64,000 nt of DNA from positions 11,821 to 75,820 of the forward strand of contig DDEX01000108.1 in NCBI GenBank assembly GCA_002336845.1. The letters run 5' to 3'. The DNA comes from Rhodobacteraceae bacterium UBA1943 (GTDB lineage Bacteria; Pseudomonadota; Alphaproteobacteria; Rhodobacterales; Rhodobacteraceae). A program made the position numbers and the translations under genes. The number at the start of each line of letters is the position of its first letter. Positions within the stretch are counted from its first letter, which is position 1. Positions 61,921 to 64,000 of the stretch are shown here, one piece after another. Below the pieces are notes generated by a model that was given only the letters and a program-made list of their open reading frames with translations, ran no database searches and was not told where the DNA came from.

Positions 61921-61953
61921 GCAGCCGTATGCGCCCTTTTCAGGGACGGCTGC
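61921..61953 (+). promoter_or_regulatory. Nested hairpin in the leader of the polyketide synthase gene
   Basis: GCAGCCGT (61921-61928) pairs with ACGGCTGC (61946-61953), and CCCT/AGGG can pair inside it. TTATTG follows. It lies 21 bases before the start codon. It could end read-through from the sugar genes or regulate translation. The gap from 61792 to 61974 has no gene. Confidence 0.5.
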
Positions 61954-61974
61954 TTATTGAGTGGATAGAGTTGA

Positions 61975-64000
61975 ATGGCCGACGGCGCTGATCTGTCTTC
62001 AGTGGGTGAAACCGATATTGCCGTGGTCGGCATGGCCGCGCATCTGCCCGGCGCGCCTGATATTGCGACCTATTGGTCCAACCTGGCCGCAGGGGTGGAA
62101 TCGATCCGCGTGCTGTCGCGCGATGATCTGCTGGCCGCAGGCGAAAGCCCGGCGCGCATGGCCAAGGCCAACTATGTGCCCTCTGCCGCCGTTCTGGACG
62201 GGTTCGCCGATTTCGACGCCGAGTTCTTCGGCTTTTCTCCCAAGGAAGCCGCGATCCTTGACCCCCAACACCGCCAGTTCCTGGAGGTGGCGTGGGAGGC
62301 GCTGGAGAATGCGGGCCATCCACCCGAAAATTTCCCTGGTGCGGTTGGCGTCTATGCCGGATGTGGTATGGGCAGCTATTTCTATTTCAACCTGTGTTCG
62401 AACCGCGATCTGGTGGACCAGACCGGCATGTTCCTGCTGCGCCATACCGGGAACGACAAGGACTTCCTGTCCACCCGCGTCAGCCATGTGTTCGACCTGA
62501 AGGGGCCGTCGATCAACGTGCAGACGGCCTGTTCAACTTCGCTGGTGGCGGTGCATTTCGCCACGCAGGCGCTGCTGAACGGTGAATGCGACATGGCTTT
62601 GGCGGGGGGCGTGACGATCGAGCTGCCCCATGCGCGGGGATATCTGTTCACCGAGGGCGAGATCCTGTCGCCCGACGGCCATTGCCATGCCTTTGACCAC
62701 CGGGCGCAGGGCACGGTGTTCGGCTCTGGCGCGGGCTGCGTGGTCTTGCGCCGCGCCAAGGATGCGATCCGCAATGGCGATCATATCTGGGCGATCCTGA
62801 AAGGGTCGGCGGTCAACAATGACGGAGCGGCCAAGGCGGGCTATCTTGCCCCGTCGGTCGATGGTCAGGCCCGCTGCATCGCCGAGGCGCAGGCGATTGC
62901 CGGGGTGACCGGCGATGACGTGACCTATGTGGAATGCCACGGCACCGGCACCTATCTGGGCGACCCTATCGAGGTTGCGGCGCTGACCAGTGCCTTCCGC
63001 GAAACCACCGATCGCGTGGGCCATTGCCGCCTTGGCTCGGTGAAAACCAACATCGGCCACACCGATACCGCTGCGGGCGTGGCCAGCCTGATCAAGGTGG
63101 CGCTGTCGCTGCATCACCGGCAACTGCCGCCCAGTCTGGGGTATGAGGCGCCGAACCCTTCGATCGATTTCGAAACCTCGCCTTTCAAGGTGAATGACCG
63201 GCTGACCGACTGGCAGGCGCCAACGCGGGTTGCGGCGGTCAACTCGCTGGGCGTGGGCGGCACCAATGCCCATGCCATTCTGGCCGAGGCGCCCGCCCGC
63301 GCGCCTTCGGACGACAGTATCTGGCCGTTCCAGCCACTGGTCCTGTCGGCGCGGTCGAAGGCCGCGCTGGATGGGCAGGCGGCCCGCCTTGCCGCCCATC
63401 TGCGCGCCCACCCCGAACAACCGCTGGCCGATGTGGCCTGGACACTGAAGCAAGGTCGCCGCGCCTTTGAAAAACGCCGGGTGATCGTGGCCGCCAGCCA
63501 TGAAGAGGCCGCCAGCCTGCTGGAGGGTGCCGATACGCGGCGGGTTTTCAACCACGACCGGCTGGATGCGCCCGAGGTGGTGTTCATGTTCCCCGGCGGC
63601 GGCGCGCAATACGCGGGCATGGCGCGCGACCTTTACGAGACCGAACCCGTGTTCGCCGACTGGATGGACAAAGGGTTGGCCGTGCTGGAGCCGCAACTGG
63701 ATTATGACATCCGCGCCCTGTGGCTGCCCCAACTGGGGGCCGAGGCGGCGGCGAATGAGGCGCTGAAGAAACCTTCGGTCCAACTGCCCCTGATCATGAT
63801 CACCGAATTCGCGCTGGCGAAGCTGTATGAAAGCTGGGGGGTAACCCCCAGCCATCTGATCGGGCATTCGATGGGCGAAAACACCGCCGCAGCGCTGGCC
63901 GGGGTGATGAGCTTTCAGGATTGCATCGGCCTTGTGCTGCTGCGCGGGCGTCTGTTCGACACCATCGCGCCGGGTGGAATGTTGTCGGTGCCGATGGCCG
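61975..64000 (+). CDS. Type I polyketide synthase, KS-AT part (gene runs off the window)
   Basis: The first 675 codons of a modular synthase are visible. The ketosynthase domain (about residues 13-440) has the active Cys186 in QTACSTSLVAVHFA, His322 in VECHGTGTYLGDPIE and His362 in KTNIGHTDTAAGV. The acyltransferase domain begins near residue 530 (VFMFPGGGAQYAGMARDLYE), with its nucleophile Ser632 in GHSMGENTAA. All catalytic residues are intact. Later domains lie outside the window. It begins 183 bases after the last exopolysaccharide gene on the same strand. Confidence 0.92.
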   Translation, partial: MADGADLSSVGETDIAVVGMAAHLPGAPDIATYWSNLAAGVESIRVLSRDDLLAAGESPARMAKANYVPSAAVLDGFADFDAEFFGFSPKEAAILDPQHRQFLEVAWEALENAGHPPENFPGAVGVYAGCGMGSYFYFNLCSNRDLVDQTGMFLLRHTGNDKDFLSTRVSHVFDLKGPSINVQTACSTSLVAVHFATQALLNGECDMALAGGVTIELPHARGYLFTEGEILSPDGHCHAFDHRAQGTVFGSGAGCVVLRRAKDAIRNGDHIWAILKGSAVNNDGAAKAGYLAPSVDGQARCIAEAQAIAGVTGDDVTYVECHGTGTYLGDPIEVAALTSAFRETTDRVGHCRLGSVKTNIGHTDTAAGVASLIKVALSLHHRQLPPSLGYEAPNPSIDFETSPFKVNDRLTDWQAPTRVAAVNSLGVGGTNAHAILAEAPARAPSDDSIWPFQPLVLSARSKAALDGQAARLAAHLRAHPEQPLADVAWTLKQGRRAFEKRRVIVAASHEEAASLLEGADTRRVFNHDRLDAPEVVFMFPGGGAQYAGMARDLYETEPVFADWMDKGLAVLEPQLDYDIRALWLPQLGAEAAANEALKKPSVQLPLIMITEFALAKLYESWGVTPSHLIGHSMGENTAAALAGVMSFQDCIGLVLLRGRLFDTIAPGGMLSVPMA

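Noticed and set aside
62533..63867. A 444-residue minus-strand reading frame at the right end
   Set aside because: It is antisense to the KS-AT region of the polyketide synthase, whose catalytic motifs are intact.
1..64000. tRNA, rRNA or CRISPR loci
   Set aside because: I looked for cloverleaf-like stretches, rRNA signatures and regularly spaced short repeats on both strands and saw none; a dedicated scan could still find a missed tRNA.

Overview
The window is high-GC DNA packed with short-spaced, often ATGA- or GTGA-overlapping genes. Gene content (petPR-like regulators beside ilvE, an ohrR/ohr pair, TctABC-TctDE, xseB-ispA-dxs, a CrtI-like redox pair, a Trm112/LON/thioredoxin block) fits an alphaproteobacterium of the Rhodobacteraceae/Paracoccaceae type. 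This placement is an inference from gene families and order, not from a database search. I saw no rRNA, tRNA or CRISPR array.

Region 1 (1-12.2 kb, all minus strand) is one long, tightly coupled operon. From its promoter it runs: class III aminotransferase, two phytoene-dehydrogenase-like FAD oxidoreductases, a GcvT-like folate methyltransferase, two Rieske oxygenase alpha subunits, a polyamine-type ABC importer (binding protein, ATPase, two permeases), and the start of one more gene at the window edge. A TetR/BetI-like regulator is divergent, and an 18-bp palindrome lies between the two. It looks like an uptake and degradation system for an N-methylated or polyamine-like cation and is not a pathway I recognise. 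Region 2 (12.9-16.8 kb) holds queG, the ohrR/ohr pair with two matching operator palindromes, two SDR dehydrogenases and a 60-residue small gene.

Region 3 (16.9-25.0 kb) is an accessory island bounded by two degenerate copies of one IS5-family transposase in the same orientation. It contains a truncated copy of a TetR gene with its promoter, a broken PQQ glucose dehydrogenase (in-frame stop plus internal deletion), the intact TetR, a Tat-exported DAO-type oxidoreductase, an MFS transporter, an NAD(P)-binding reductase, a DUF2218 protein and a decayed IclR regulator cut by the second IS remnant.

Region 4 (25.0-32.5 kb) is core chromosome: ilvE, petP/petR-like regulators, a histone-deacetylase-family hydrolase, xseB-ispA-dxs (isoprenoid supply) and a UbiH-type monooxygenase. 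A decayed speD (S-adenosylmethionine decarboxylase) follows. Region 5 (33.3-40.5 kb) is a compact probable biosynthetic cluster: a six-gene overlapping operon (KAS III-like synthase, NAD-dependent epimerase/reductase, MBL hydrolase, CapK-type adenylate-forming enzyme, GNAT-fold protein, Rieske oxygenase) facing a convergent ATP-grasp ligase. I do not recognise its product.

Region 6 (40.6-49.4 kb) has a tripartite tricarboxylate transporter (TctCBA), an extra periplasmic binding protein, and the TctD/TctE two-component pair, then housekeeping genes (5-formyl-THF cyclo-ligase, Trm112, LON-domain protein, thioredoxin-TPR protein). Region 7 (49.4-61.8 kb) is a Wzx/Wzy-type exopolysaccharide locus: esterase, five glycosyltransferases, flippase, ExoY-like initiating transferase, chain-length protein and its ATPase partner, and a polymerase. 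The window ends inside a type I polyketide synthase (KS-AT) that starts just downstream of this locus.
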